Source: Argopecten irradians (taxonomy: Eukaryota > Mollusca > Bivalvia > Pectinida > Pectinidae). Taken from it: a stretch of DNA of 64,000 nucleotides. The position numbers were made by a program, and so were the translations under genes. This document shows, piece after piece, positions 1 to 11,570 of the stretch. Where the stretch lies: the NCBI RefSeq assembly GCF_041381155.1, contig NC_091144.1, positions 14,393,544 to 14,457,543 of the forward strand, given 5' to 3'. The notes under the pieces were generated by a model. It worked only from the letters and a program-made list of their open reading frames with translations. It had not been told where the DNA came from and ran no database searches. Each line of letters starts with the position of its first letter. Position 1 is the first letter of the stretch.

Positions 1-452
1 AGGTTTTGCGGATTATACTCTAAATGTCTGAAGACATATTTTATTATTGTATAATTCAATTTTGCTTGTTACGAGCATTTTCATTGGCCTAAAATTTAAC
101 TTTATCAACCCATAAAGGAACGTTGCTTTTGATTGATTTCATAGATAAAAGAGTCACAAAATGAATTTTGAGTATTTAAGAGATTATCTTTAGAAAATTG
201 AATTATGATTAATTTGAATTTTTTTATGTTATGGAGATATAACACAAAAATCTGAGTGTGCTCTCGTCATAAACCGCTTCGCGGTTTATTTAGACCGTAA
301 CATAAAATCTATTCAAGTTTATCCTTGAAAACTGTATATAAACTACAGATAATACAAAATAATTCGATATTTTCAGTTATTATTGAAATCATGACAAGAT
401 TACTCTACGATGACAAATAAAAGGTTGGCCGTATAATTAATACACGACTTAC

Positions 453-541
453 CTGTATTTCTTTTGCAAACAAGTTCATAAAGTTCCATCGGCTTCCTTC
501 GTCACCCATTGTTGGGACAGATGGAAAACTACTTTGGTCTT
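453..541 (-). CDS. Internal coding exon of an unrecognised gene (copy 1)
   Basis: On the minus strand a pyrimidine-rich tract ending TTTCCAG precedes an 89-bp open stretch that ends at a consensus donor (CAG|GTAAGT). With two bases of a split codon first, it reads DQSSFPSVPTMGDEGSRW and then NFMNLFAKEIQ, ending in phase 0. The second copy at 40940-41028 is the same length and differs by one base, which is synonymous (Pro CCA/CCC). I do not recognise the protein. It lies about 8 kb downstream of the Tlx stop on the same strand, so it probably belongs to a different gene whose other exons lie to the left of the window or were not found. Confidence 0.55.
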
Positions 542-852
542 CTGGAAACGTGAAAGGCAAAGACAAAACAAAATATGTGTTAGAAGTTATTCAGGACATG
601 ATAGGTCCAATGATCCGGAATTCAGAGTCGTCTAGACCATTGACAAATGATATTAGTCATACTCTTTAGAAAAAAGAAGATGCTGAAATATTTGGTATTA
701 ATGTGATCGGTCTACACATTGCCAAATTGTACTTAAAAATATTGAAGAGTGGCTCAAATCCACTAGAGTTATCTTTCTTTGAGTTATAATGCAATAACTT
801 TCGGTTACCCTCTTCCTTTCAATTACAAGATTGTGTGATTTTATAGCAATAT

Positions 853-1337
853 TCTTGTATTAAGGGGAGTCATATTAAAATGGGCCGGACCTATAAAATG
901 GACTGAACATTAACACTGCTTGTAGAACGGACGCTATGAATATTTATATGCCACCCAGATTTCATTTATATCTTCAAAAATGGCAATTTAAGAAGACTTT
1001 AATTGTTAAATGTCGATGGACGATCATCAAAGTACCCCAAATATGTTAGTTACCTTTCTTTGTATATTTACCGAGAAAATAGCAGCAAAAGAAACCGACC
1101 AAGTACTACCTTCCCCGGAACAAATACATATGTATATAGAGGAAATCAACTGCTTCTATACAACATTCTATTGGAAACATTCTTAAACATACATTTCTTC
1201 AAATTAAAAAAAAAAAACCTTTAAAATTTTAAAATATTAAGAAACATGTCCTGAGGTAAATATTGAATTAGACAAATTTACTGGGTCATAAACCGACACA
1301 TGACATTGTGTAAAATTCTACAATGTACCCAAAAACA
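853..1337. other. About 485-bp segment present in copy 1 only
   Basis: Copy 1 reads ATAGCAATA, then about 485 extra bases, then TCTGGAAGGTAAATC. Copy 2 joins the two flanks directly near 41338-41342. The segment has an A-run at about 1206-1220 but no terminal inverted repeat or long target-site duplication that I can see. It is an insertion in copy 1 or a deletion in copy 2. A 160-codon open stretch that begins inside it (1300-1782) is not preserved in copy 2. Confidence 0.75.
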
Positions 1338-3588
1338 TCTGGAAGGTAAATCACGAACTCGAATTGAAGAGACCTCCGCTTTACCGATCAACCGGAATCA
1401 TCAAACTCAACAAACGATCACCACAACCAGTGTTCTCCCTTTAAAAGGAAATTTTCCAGTTGGTCCTAAGGATCGACTGATCCTAAAACTTACTCGTCCT
1501 GAGTACAATGCTACTGCTATTTTTGTTTTGTGTATCTTTAGTACTCTATCAGAAATTGACAAAAAAGTCGCCTGTCAAAGGACCAGTTGCATGACGAAAA
1601 ATGTCTACTACAATATAAGTTGCCGGTCACGGACAAACGGAAAGGCGTTAATTTCGAACAATGACCACAAGACCCAAACTGTAGACGTAGAGCATTGTGA
1701 CGTGAGCAGAAACAATGTGATTCCTACCTTATTCATGTCCCAGTCAACACTGACTACAGGTAACTATCAGTCTATTATATGATCCGTCAATGTATTACCG
1801 TAAAAAACACGATAATGTGTTAGGGCTATCCTGTCCAAACACTACTTTTATGTGAATGACTGCTGGAAATGACAAGACATAGCTCAACTGTGATCCACCA
1901 ACAACTAACGTCTGGTAAGAGTCCCATTAGAATATTCTCATTCCAATATTAAAATCTGTGATATCATCAGTAGTAAAGTTCAACTTTTGTCTCCAAAGTC
2001 GTTATCATATGTAGTAACTACAAGAACGTTGGTAATATCATACCCCACTACACGAACTAGATAGTTTGATCACAATCGTTTTATACCTGTCTTAAGACTA
2101 TTGACTATGACCAATTCTCTTCTATGAGGAGATTATATATATGGATCGAGAGTTTGCAGCCCATTGAAGGAAATGTGGATAACATTATGTGTACTTTTCA
2201 CTGATCTCGGAATCCGTATTTGAACAAAGTAGTGAAATGAGGACAACACTAACACCGATGGTAATATCTTCGATGTGTTTCCCCAAAGCTTGTAAAGGAA
2301 AAATGAGCAACACATCGACGAATGTACAGACTGATAATCACAGAATGTTCCTACTAACTACAGCAACAGGTACAATGTTTTACTGATGATTTATCGAATA
2401 ACCTTTTGGCAACATCATAAGAGCGAAAAAGCACAATCAAGTTATTTGTGCGTCATAGTGGTCGCCATTCGTCCTAAAATGCTATTTTCTTTATTCCAAA
2501 GGCACAATTCATTCCGAATCAAAGTAACAAAATTGGACATCCCATCAACCAACGTCTCCATTTATCTGTATTTTCTGAGTTGCTTTACAAAAATACAAGA
2601 ACAAGTCAATTAAAACCGACGACAGAAAAAACCAAATCTGCATTGTAATTACTTATTCTAACACATTTGGAAAGTGTTATTTATCTAAAAATAAATTAAA
2701 TATTACTTATCATTTGGACAATAATTGATGTCTTATCGTGTATATATGTAATGTCTAATTAACTCAAAAATCCATTTAAAATAATTCATTTTGCTTTTGT
2801 TGCCTACGCAATCAGTTCCTCATTCCAATAATTTCATGTAGGGCATAGTTTCATGGATTTTTTTTCGGGATGAAATTATTATTTTTAGATACACTGTACT
2901 TTGATATTGACATAAAGTAGGACGTACTTTTCAATGATGGTAATAGTGTGAAGTAAGTATTTTTTGCGACTGGAAAATAGTACTAATTCATCTGCTCCCG
3001 ATTTTAATAGATAAAATCTTTATGTGTTGCACAAGCATCGTGTGAGGAAAGTTCTGATTTAACATATAGCAGTAAAGTCTATACTAATTTGTCTACTACT
3101 GCTTAACGCTCACCTACACTATGGGCATCTCAATCCGAGAGCAAGATGTTTACATGCCCCGTGTTGACCTTAAAAAACCTCACTTCGATACAGAATATCC
3201 ACTTGTCCGGGATGAGAGAAAACAGTCGAAAAACAGAAGAATCATTCGCCCTCTTTACATTTGATGATAAGGAATTTCAACCCTCGGGATGTGACTCTCA
3301 TGCTATAAAACACTTGACAGAGCCTCGTGTTTGATAACTTAACTCTTTCTTCTTGGGATGAGATTCTCCTGTCTCGTCCTTAAAGGAGATGAAGAGTTTT
3401 AGTTTCTCTTACCCAGGACAGAGATATCCGCAATTTTACCGGTGTGAGTTTTTTGTTTCATTTTTTATCTCGCTTTGCACAACTTAAGTTGTTTTCAAGT
3501 ATTTCCATCATACCATCATTTTAGAATCATCATACATATACAATGTTCGTCAAAATTGATGATGCAATCGAAAAATGTACCGTATTGA

Positions 3589-3770
3589 TGACGTCACGTA
3601 ATTTTTGGCACGTATGAACTGTTATGACATAAAAAAAGAATGAAGATGAAGTTTCAGCCATGCAAACAAGTATAACAAGGTATTAATGTGAATGTTGTCG
3701 TCGTCGCCGTTGTTGTGACGTCATTCATTCCATTGTTGTCGTAACGCCTTCTATTGCTATTGCTACGTCA
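3589..3770. promoter_or_regulatory. Cluster of CRE/ATF-like sites (copy 1)
   Basis: Two full palindromic TGACGTCA sites (3589-3596 and 3716-3723) and one TACGTCA half-type site (3764-3770) lie within about 180 bp. Both full sites are kept in the second copy (43518-43525 and 43653-43660). TGACGTCA is the known CREB/ATF binding sequence. Function as an enhancer is inference; the interval is roughly 5 kb past the Tlx stop codon. Confidence 0.35.
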
Positions 3771-3954
3771 TGGCATTGATACCGCCACATAACACTACAA
3801 GGATCTTTTTACCGTAAGGTGTGATGAAAAACATGGCAGCTTTTCCTGTGCAGGGTAAGAGAAAGAGTTGTCTTTCACCAAGCAACCGGGGAATATGAAG
3901 TTCGGGGGAATATACGTACTTGTCTGATCACACCAATTTACACCTCACTCATTT

Positions 3955-4005
3955 GACCTTAGTCGTTGATAGGACGTTACACAAAATAAAGCCAAAACAT
4001 AAACA
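3955..4005 (+). repeat. Possible SINE 3'-tail fragment (copy 1)
   Basis: The motif GTCGTTGATAGGACGTTA followed by an A-rich ACACAAAATAAAGCC stretch resembles the 3' tail shared by many molluscan tRNA-derived SINEs (GCTGTTAATAGGACGTTAAA then CAAA-rich). No A and B promoter boxes are recognisable upstream, so it would be truncated or decayed. The same fragment is present in copy 2 near 43893-43940. Confidence 0.35.
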
Positions 4006-7000
4006 ATAACATAACAAACTCACAGTAATAAAAGAGGGAAATATCTTTAATTCATTCATTAATAACATTTCAAATTTCAAAAATGGCAACATCTTTACAC
4101 AAGTACAACAGGTAAATGCACAAAACAGGGAGTTCATATCACATCATCATATGATAATAAAATTGTTTTTTTTTCTGATCACAACCACGATGTTACAGCT
4201 TTTAGTAAAATTCATACTTTTAAAAAACATGACACACATTCCTTTCCATTCTCCATTTTATAACTCTGATTATCCTTATTTCATATTTTCATATTTTTTA
4301 TGCTTAAAACTTAAACACGGAAACAGAATACCCTATACAGGACTGTGTATTGCATTATCCCAGTAACTCAGACATGAAAAATAGCGCGTTTCAGATATGA
4401 CTTACAGGAAAATAGCCAGTGAACATTCGAAAATCAAATAACATTTGATTTAAACCACAAATTTCAAATAGTCCTTTTTATCTTAGCAACTTCATTAAGA
4501 TCTCTTATGACGTACTTATTTTTGCTCTGCTAGTCACACTCTAATATAATGAGCATATGGTAGATGTTTAGATATCTCCGAGAAATGAAAAAAAAATGTT
4601 AAAACTTGATCTAATTCCGAATACTAACAAGTTTTTTATTACATTTTTGAATTTTATTGTAATTTTTAACTGAGTCCTTACATGCCGTAATTTTACTATT
4701 GATTGCTGTCTGTCTACATGTACGTTGACATTTTACTAACAACAACAGCAGAATGACCATTAACACTGTTACACGAAAGTAATTTATATATACCAAATAT
4801 TTACACATAAGATAACTGATTACAAAAGTCTCAATGTAAGACATGTAAAGTGCCCCAACTCTCCCGTTATCTACACACAATAGGCACAGAGAGGCATATT
4901 ATTATACCTCACTTTAATTTTAAAATTGACTGTTCTGATTGGATTAAACTTACTCACGTGGCATTGAATAATTTAGATACATGTATTTCACCGAAATTAG
5001 AAGATGAGGGAAATAACCCCTTCGCCTTCGAGAAAATAATTCTTTCCAGGGAGACAATTTTAGATGTATCCCTCCACAGAGGGCCGTAATTATATATTAA
5101 TAATAGTAGTTAACCTGCTTTCTTGAACATGCCGGATTCATTAGATAAATCTAACCCTGAAACTTTCGCTATTTCCAATATAAAACAAGTTTTTTTAGAA
5201 AACCATTCGCGGATTATGAAGATGTATAGAAATTTCTATCAATATGAATGGTGTCAATATTAATTCGCGGAGAAAAACTTTAGCGAATTTATTTGGATCG
5301 CGAAATTTGCGAACGTAAATCGCACGCGAAAAAGTTGTTTGTTCAATATTTGGTTTTGTAAAGGAGATATGTGTCCCGGTGCGTAATTGCGTTTCTTGTT
5401 TGGAAAGAAACACCTGTATACAACGCTAACTGTGCTATCTACAAAACTAGTAAAAATAGGAAAAACCTAGCATACTAACATCTTTTCATTCCAAATAAGG
5501 CAGACGATATATCATTTCACTCTTTATAAACTTTTATTTTATATATTTGACATCCATCACAAAATTTACAAAATCTCGTACCGACGTTTTTGTGTTTTTT
5601 ATTACATCCAACTAAACAAATTGGTAAAATATGATTGATAGATCTTATCCTGCAGAATATAAAATTGTCTTTTAAGTTTCCGCCTTATAAAATATGTGTT
5701 ACTGTAAATTCTTACACTTTTTCCAGGCCACATAACAGAAGCTAAATTTCAGCTTTTTTATAGTTTACCGACTTTGTAGAATTGAAGACCTGCTTAGAAC
5801 TACTGCGGCCGTCGGCGCATTCGACGGTCCTTTGTCATCATTAAGGGTGAAACTGCGAAACTGTTGTATATGTCTCCACACAACAATCATTCCCGGTAAG
5901 GAGAAGGTCAATCCGATTGCCAAATGTCATGATCTAAAACGTACCATGCTCCATCCTTCCAGTCCATTTTTAAAACAATTTACGAGTTTCCGTGTCAAGC
6001 TCTAAAGCCAGGCCATGCTGAGTAATCAAGATGATCCCACTGTACACTCCTGTAGTGCAGGGCGATCGAGCCAGAAATTGTGTGGTATACTATAAAGATA
6101 GGGCTTACAATACACAAACTTCCAAAATGTTAGTGACGTCCTCTTTTTTGCAGGACTCAGGTGTTCAAAAGGTCATAGGTTAAACACATACGTATGTAAT
6201 TGACAAAACCTGTAAACATATATTGTTTTAAAAAATCAATAAGAAATGAAACAATGGCATGCTTAAGATTTTTCACTATGTTTGGACTGCCTTTTTCTGT
6301 TTTAGTTAGTTGTGTCCTGATTAATGCACAAAATTAAAGAACTAATCCGATTTTGCTTAACTCGTATTAAACTTTCATTGTCAGTAAATAATGTTGTATA
6401 TTAATCAAAATCACATGAATTCGCAGGTAATATCGGTCCAAAATAATATCAAATTATAAGAAATAAAATAATATTTTTATTACATGGTCCATCGTGTCGG
6501 ATTCTAAAAATCTTAATATCATCATATAAATACCATTTACACACTAATTTGCCTCCAATTCTGTAACGAAACAAAACAATTAATACAGCATACCAGTTTT
6601 AGTCCATATCCTTTAATCTGAATTACCTGTCTTCTAAATTGAGCCAATTTTACTGTTTTGTTCATTGATATCATTTTTAAAATGAACATATCAATATAAG
6701 AAAGTAAACATGGCTCAGTTTAGTCCCTGACCTCTGTTTATATGCAAGTACCATTGCTTTTGGAACCTATGATATGGTATTGTTTTCCTGTCAAACGCAC
6801 GTATTTATTTCGTAGTTATTCAGGTCCAACCCATGAGTATTCACATTTTTTGTTTGTTTGTATTTTAAAGAGAAAATTTAAATGATAATTATGAATTTCC
6901 ATTTGCTGTTCAATACTTTAGAAAGTGTCTGCTTGCTGCCTTGTACACAATTGACTATTAGTAGCTCAAACATGTCCAGTAGGCCTCTATGGGCATGACT

Positions 7001-7215
7001 TGGGAACTGTTTTTTTATAATATTTATCTATGATCTGTACCAGATTTATTACAATTAATATGAGTCTACTGGCGATTATTTCTGGGTGTCCAAGCAACTT
7101 GGGTTCCATTGGGCGAGATAGGCTACATTTAGTGTTTGTTTTTTGTACTTATACTAAACTTATGTCAATAACATACAACGTATGCTTTACTAAAAATATT
7201 TGCCCTACCCATTAA

Positions 7216-7614
7216 AGGCCCACTACCTTTCCGGAGGAAAACATAAAGGTTTCTTAAAAACATTAATAACATCAGAAAATATATACCAATGGCCTAAGAT
7301 GAGGTTACAACACCAAACATATGCAAGATTTCCTGCGTAATGTTTGATAACAGTGGAGAGTTATTTCGCTGTTTTGCCGTCTGGCGCAGTGATAGTCAAC
7401 TACCGCGCGGTATTTAGGACGACGGCGGGAAACATAAGACGACCCGCGTTATGAAAATTAACATTTTATTTATTTTAATCAAATTGTTTAGAATGTGATG
7501 ACACGTGTAGTATTAACGGTAAGTTAATAACTTTAGCGACTATACAAAAATATCGATCTCGTTTTACTTTCCCATTTTAGAAACTAAAAGCCGTTTCGGA
7601 AAGGTAGTGAGCCT
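7216..7614. mobile_element. TTAA-flanked MITE, about 400 bp (family 1, copy A)
   Basis: The element starts AGGCCCACTACCTTTCCGG and ends with the near-complement TTTCGGAAAGGTAGTGAGCCT. It is flanked on both sides by TTAA (7212-7215 and 7615-7618), the usual target duplication of piggyBac-type transposons. It has no coding capacity. Related copies are at 47151-47549 (the duplicate) and at 39048-39447 inside the unique block, which shows that the family moves independently of the large duplication. Confidence 0.8.
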
Positions 7615-8485
7615 TTAAGCGAATTAGTATGCACCATATACAATATAAGATTACCATTTAATAAACTCGACGCTAAAACAAGATGACATAGTCTTCAAAC
7701 GAAACAGAACAAAAAGAAACGATAAGGAAGTTCGTAGTACGTGGCCGACAAATATAAAAGCTTTGGATTAAAATATACAAGTTTGCCGTATACCACTGAC
7801 ATAACCTCAAAGATCAACAGTGCGTTCACATAATTACTTGAAAGGTAAATCCTGTATTTATAGATTGATAGAGGACATCGTATCTCCATATCTTAACAAT
7901 TTCATAACTACTCCAAACTACTGTGTTCAGTTCATACGATACGCTGAATTAAAAAAATGTTATTTTAGAATTATAAAAAATTGGTTTTAATTGTAGTAAA
8001 TATAGCAACAGAATAAAATGGAGATGAAAACATGAATATTGACAAAGGGAGGGATGAAAATGTTCATTTGATTTTAGGAAACACAAGAGTTGATGATATC
8101 CATAGGAGATCTCCACTCTAGATACCACGAGGCGATATATTATCCATCCGGCACAGTCCCTGCAGTACACGTATATGAAAAGGTGAGGTTGTTTGTTACT
8201 TTGAAATCCTGAGTTAAAATGATAAAAATTTCCATCTGAATGACTGGTGGATATTGACTTCATATGGATATATATATATATAACGTCATTTCCAATCTTG
8301 ACGTCGTTTACTTTGCATTCAATGTCTGATTTTTCATAAATGTATATTTATATTATAAGTAACGGCTATTCCCGATTGTCATCGATAATCAATCCGGTTC
8401 TACTTTGTACTGTACTTCAAAGTAGTTCATGTCTTTCGTTTTTCGTCACTTTTGAAGTTCTGTTTGGGGAATCCTCATGATATAA

Positions 8486-8495
8486 ATGACGTCAT
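8486..8495. promoter_or_regulatory. Palindromic ATGACGTCAT site beside the Tlx stop codon (copy 1)
   Basis: A full CREB/ATF-type palindrome lies three bases beyond the Tlx stop codon on the minus strand, in the presumed 3' UTR. It is identical in copy 2 (48411-48420). It may be chance; in a 3' UTR a DNA-binding role is uncertain. Confidence 0.25.
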
Positions 8496-8498
8496 CAA

Positions 8499-11400
8499 TC
8501 ACCGATCACTACGTGAAGAATCATCGACCCACGGCTGCAGGTTCTGTAGCGCGTGTAGGGAAGAGTTACTCATGCACAATGGGTCACGAATGTCATAGAT
8601 TGTCTTATTTGCCTCCGCCTGTAGACTTATCATTAAGCGGTTGGCCGCCTGACGTTCAGCCTCTCGTTCCTCAGCTGTCTGACGTCTGTAAAACAAAAGA
8701 AACATCATATATCGTATTGGTTCAAATTGGTTAAAGAAATATAAGATAACGTCATTTATCTCCTGGTACTTTTCATTATATAGGTTGGAAGAAACTAATT
8801 AATACAATTACCTTTTATTGCATATGTCCTTTCAGTTGTATGCATATTCGACTTTATATTTGAAGTTCAAATTAAACATCAGATAAATTGAAATGTTGTC
8901 TCCAGAGTAAGACTGGTGTTAGTTATGAACATCTTTAGATGCATTTGATAACACACTTATTTATCGTACATTCAGAGCTGATACCATCTCGCCTTTAATA
9001 CACATAGATGTGTATAGAATTATGTGCTCATTACGCTATTAATGGCAAACATTCTGCATAACATCGTTTCAATTAACCAGCAGTGCAAAAACGTGTTTAA
9101 ATAAGTGCGTATTTAATTAGTTTATGACGTCGATGTTTATATAACATAAAATTCCATTTTTTTAATCATTACTTTTCAAAGAAACTTTCGTTTTTATTCT
9201 CTGAATTAATTTAAATTCATAAATCTGTTAAGTTGTCTTTGCATTCATATATATGTTTCATTTAATTTTGTTGTGCTATCAGCATTTCCAAAAGTTTCAG
9301 AATGAATATATAATTTATCGATTTCAGGTTTTGTTTAATGGTCATTTTTCTATCCCAACAAGCATGATCTCACTAGAGTTTCGTTTATAAATTAGTATAT
9401 TGTAGGGGATAAATCAGATACTAGTATTTATCCGATGGTCATTGCTAACGATTGTTTAAATAAGAATGTACGAATACTGTTTGTGATAATTTGTTTAATT
9501 AACCTTAATTATTTAGATTTCACTGAATTAAGTAATTCTTGACAAAGGTATTTAGATATCAAAAGCACTTTGAAAATTGCTCGCTGCGTCAAACTTCCCG
9601 AAAGTTATAACTTCTATTCCACTATTAAGATGTTAATTTGTGCGAGTGGTTGAATCAGCAACAATGTGATTAAAGCCATACCTTTGATATCCACGCCGTT
9701 ACGGTAAACCTATAGAGTATGTAGCGACGTGGATAACAAAGATATGATTTAAAATAGATCAAAGTAGCAGCGTTTGGCAAAACATACATCTGACGTCCAC
9801 TGCTATTATCGTTACACATATTTCTTACAATTAATTACTTTGGTTTACTTACATAAATACGACATATTTGGTATATGTACTATGTAGTTATTTTAAAATG
9901 TTTTCTTTTCCTGAATTGGAATGTTGTTCATGTCTTAATTGAAATGTAATTAAATATTACTTGGTAACATAACTTCTCGTCCAGCTACTTGGCAGAGAAA
10001 TGAAAAGGAAGCTGTTTTATTTTAACTATAAAGGGAAATTACAATGTTTAAAGCGAATACATATTTGGTTTTATTTCGTTATGCATGTACGTCAATACAA
10101 ACTTTCTTCATAATCGCAATGCCCTGATCATTTTCTGCTGACATCAGTTTAACATAGAGTGTATGATTAGCCTTGCCACAACAAGAGGCAAGCTAAGAGA
10201 GTTAATTATCGAATTACTGAGTTGTTAGATAATTTTCATTCAGGAAAATCGAAACAGTTTAATGTTATAACAAGCAATTTCCTCTACGATATTGATACAT
10301 AATAGGAATTCTTGTAAATGTGAATTACTGTCGATAATTAAGCCCTGTCAGACATTGAACCAATATGGCGTCACAGCGGGAGCCCGGGTCCTTGACTAAC
10401 GTGAAACAATACAAAGACCGCTCCCGTTTAAATATAGATGAGCCGACGCGTGTCTTTAAACATCACCCATCCGTCGAAGACATTGTAAAAAGGAAACGGA
10501 TCCGTTCGTCTCAGCAGGGATGTAAAGACATCAGCGACATCCGCAGATAATGTACGAATTCAGTTCCTCACATTGGATTATACCCCAAAGGGAGTAAAGA
10601 TTTGAAATCATCGAGGCCCTTACCATAGTCCATAAATAACGATTTGCTACCAGCGTTGAAGTAACACTCTTTGTTTGCTTTTAAACATTCAGAGCACGGC
10701 CAATACATGTACCGCCCCATTATTTATGTTGCTGACCTGTTGATGGATTAAAACTACATCGAATGTGACTTACACCACAGACACATGAATTCATTAAATA
10801 GAAATGCAGACATTAAGCAGTTTATGTATCGGTACCTGGTGTGGTTATGATATTTCATCATATACGGAATACTGTATCACTAGGCATTATTTACGTTGGA
10901 ATTAAAATTTGGTCTAATGAATACAGCTGTATTTTCAATACAGCGTTCCATCTTGATACAAGACTTTTTAAGATTGCTACCACATTATACACTATAATGA
11001 ATGTCGAGGAAATAACAAAGTAAAATCGAATCTATGGAGTTAAACAGACAAACCGAATCCTTCTCGTGCATTAAGTTATGCCCCTTCATACTACCCAAAT
11101 AGTACGCTGATATTAATTTAGCCTGCTTCTTCGTGCGATTTTCGTTGCCAAATCATCGTCTTTTAATATATATTTTATGAAGAATCTCTGTTACAATGTT
11201 TTATTTTGCTTAGTGTTTTACGTCTTAAATACATCCTTATTAGGGTGTTATTTGAACTATATTACATAGTACCGTAGTATGTGATTAACTATGCTGTGTA
11301 TTGCATTCGGCGATGAATAGCAGCATTTTAAGCTAATCATGGTAATCTTACCTCCATTTTTTGTCCGACGGTTTTGGAACCACGTTTTCACCTGTGCATC

Positions 11401-11570
11401 TGTCATTTTCAGCGCCTTTGCTAATGCCGATCTTTCAGCCGAGGCGAGGTACTTTTGTCGATGGAAACGCTTTTCAAGTTCCATGATTTGAAGCCGTGTA
11501 AACGATGTCCGAGGTTTTTTCCGTTTTGGAGGTGTTCTGTTCTGATATGGGTGTCCTATCCGCCGGGTAA
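8499..11570 (-). CDS. Tlx: Tlx homeobox transcription factor, last two coding exons (copy 1)
   Basis: Exon 2 (11352-11570) encodes [20 protein letters not shown] followed by a full homeodomain with recognition-helix sequence [11 protein letters not shown]. Exon 3 (8499-8685) continues [19 protein letters not shown] and ends [17 protein letters not shown] and stop. Both match the vertebrate TLX1/2/3 homeodomain and C-terminus closely; Tlx proteins are nuclear DNA-binding factors of the NK-like class. Acceptors (CTTCAG, TTACAG) and donor (TGGAG|GTAAG) fit. The last codons of exon 2 should read ACA-AAA-TGG, but this copy has six A bases instead of four, shifting the frame by two just before the conserved Trp; copy 2 has the correct length. 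Exon 1 (N-terminal, EH1-like region) is not visible and would lie to the right, where the unrelated block begins. Confidence 0.9.
10365..10550 (+). CDS. Small open reading frame of unknown function inside the Tlx intron (copy 1)
   Basis: A 61-codon frame starts in a good context (caatATGGCG), is more GC-rich than the intron around it, and ends TCCGCAGATAA. The product is basic and hydrophilic (begins [15 protein letters not shown], contains [11 protein letters not shown]) with no membrane segment. It lies antisense to Tlx in its second intron. The copy at 50293-50478 is base-for-base identical although flanking intron sequence differs at several places, hinting at constraint. It could also be a first exon or a CpG-rich regulatory element; I do not recognise a domain. 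Confidence 0.3.
   Translation: MASQREPGSLTNVKQYKDRSRLNIDEPTRVFKHHPSVEDIVKRKRIRSSQQGCKDISDIRR

Larger units (their letters stand above)
1338..7211. other. Noncoding AT-rich DNA of copy 1
   Basis: No exon with convincing splice sites and conserved reading frame was found here. Open stretches are short, low in complexity or shifted in the other copy (for example 1300-1782). The stretch contains a CRE-like cluster (3589-3770) and a possible SINE tail (3955-4005), listed separately. It lies downstream of Tlx on the minus strand. Confidence 0.6.

Noticed and set aside
1300-1782. 160-codon plus-strand open frame
   Set aside because: Its beginning is absent from copy 2 and the remainder is shifted there by indels; no recognisable domain.
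4611-4880. Hydrophobic minus-strand frame resembling a membrane protein
   Set aside because: AT-rich translation gives hydrophobic residues; copy 2 changes its end by an indel and there are no splice sites or homologues I recognise.
5185-5345. Stretch with repeated TTCGCG/CGCGAA motifs
   Set aside because: Suggestive of an old inverted-repeat element, but no ends or target duplication could be defined.
8486-8734. 82-codon plus-strand frame present in both copies
   Set aside because: It is the antisense of the conserved Tlx C-terminal exon, so its conservation is explained by that exon.
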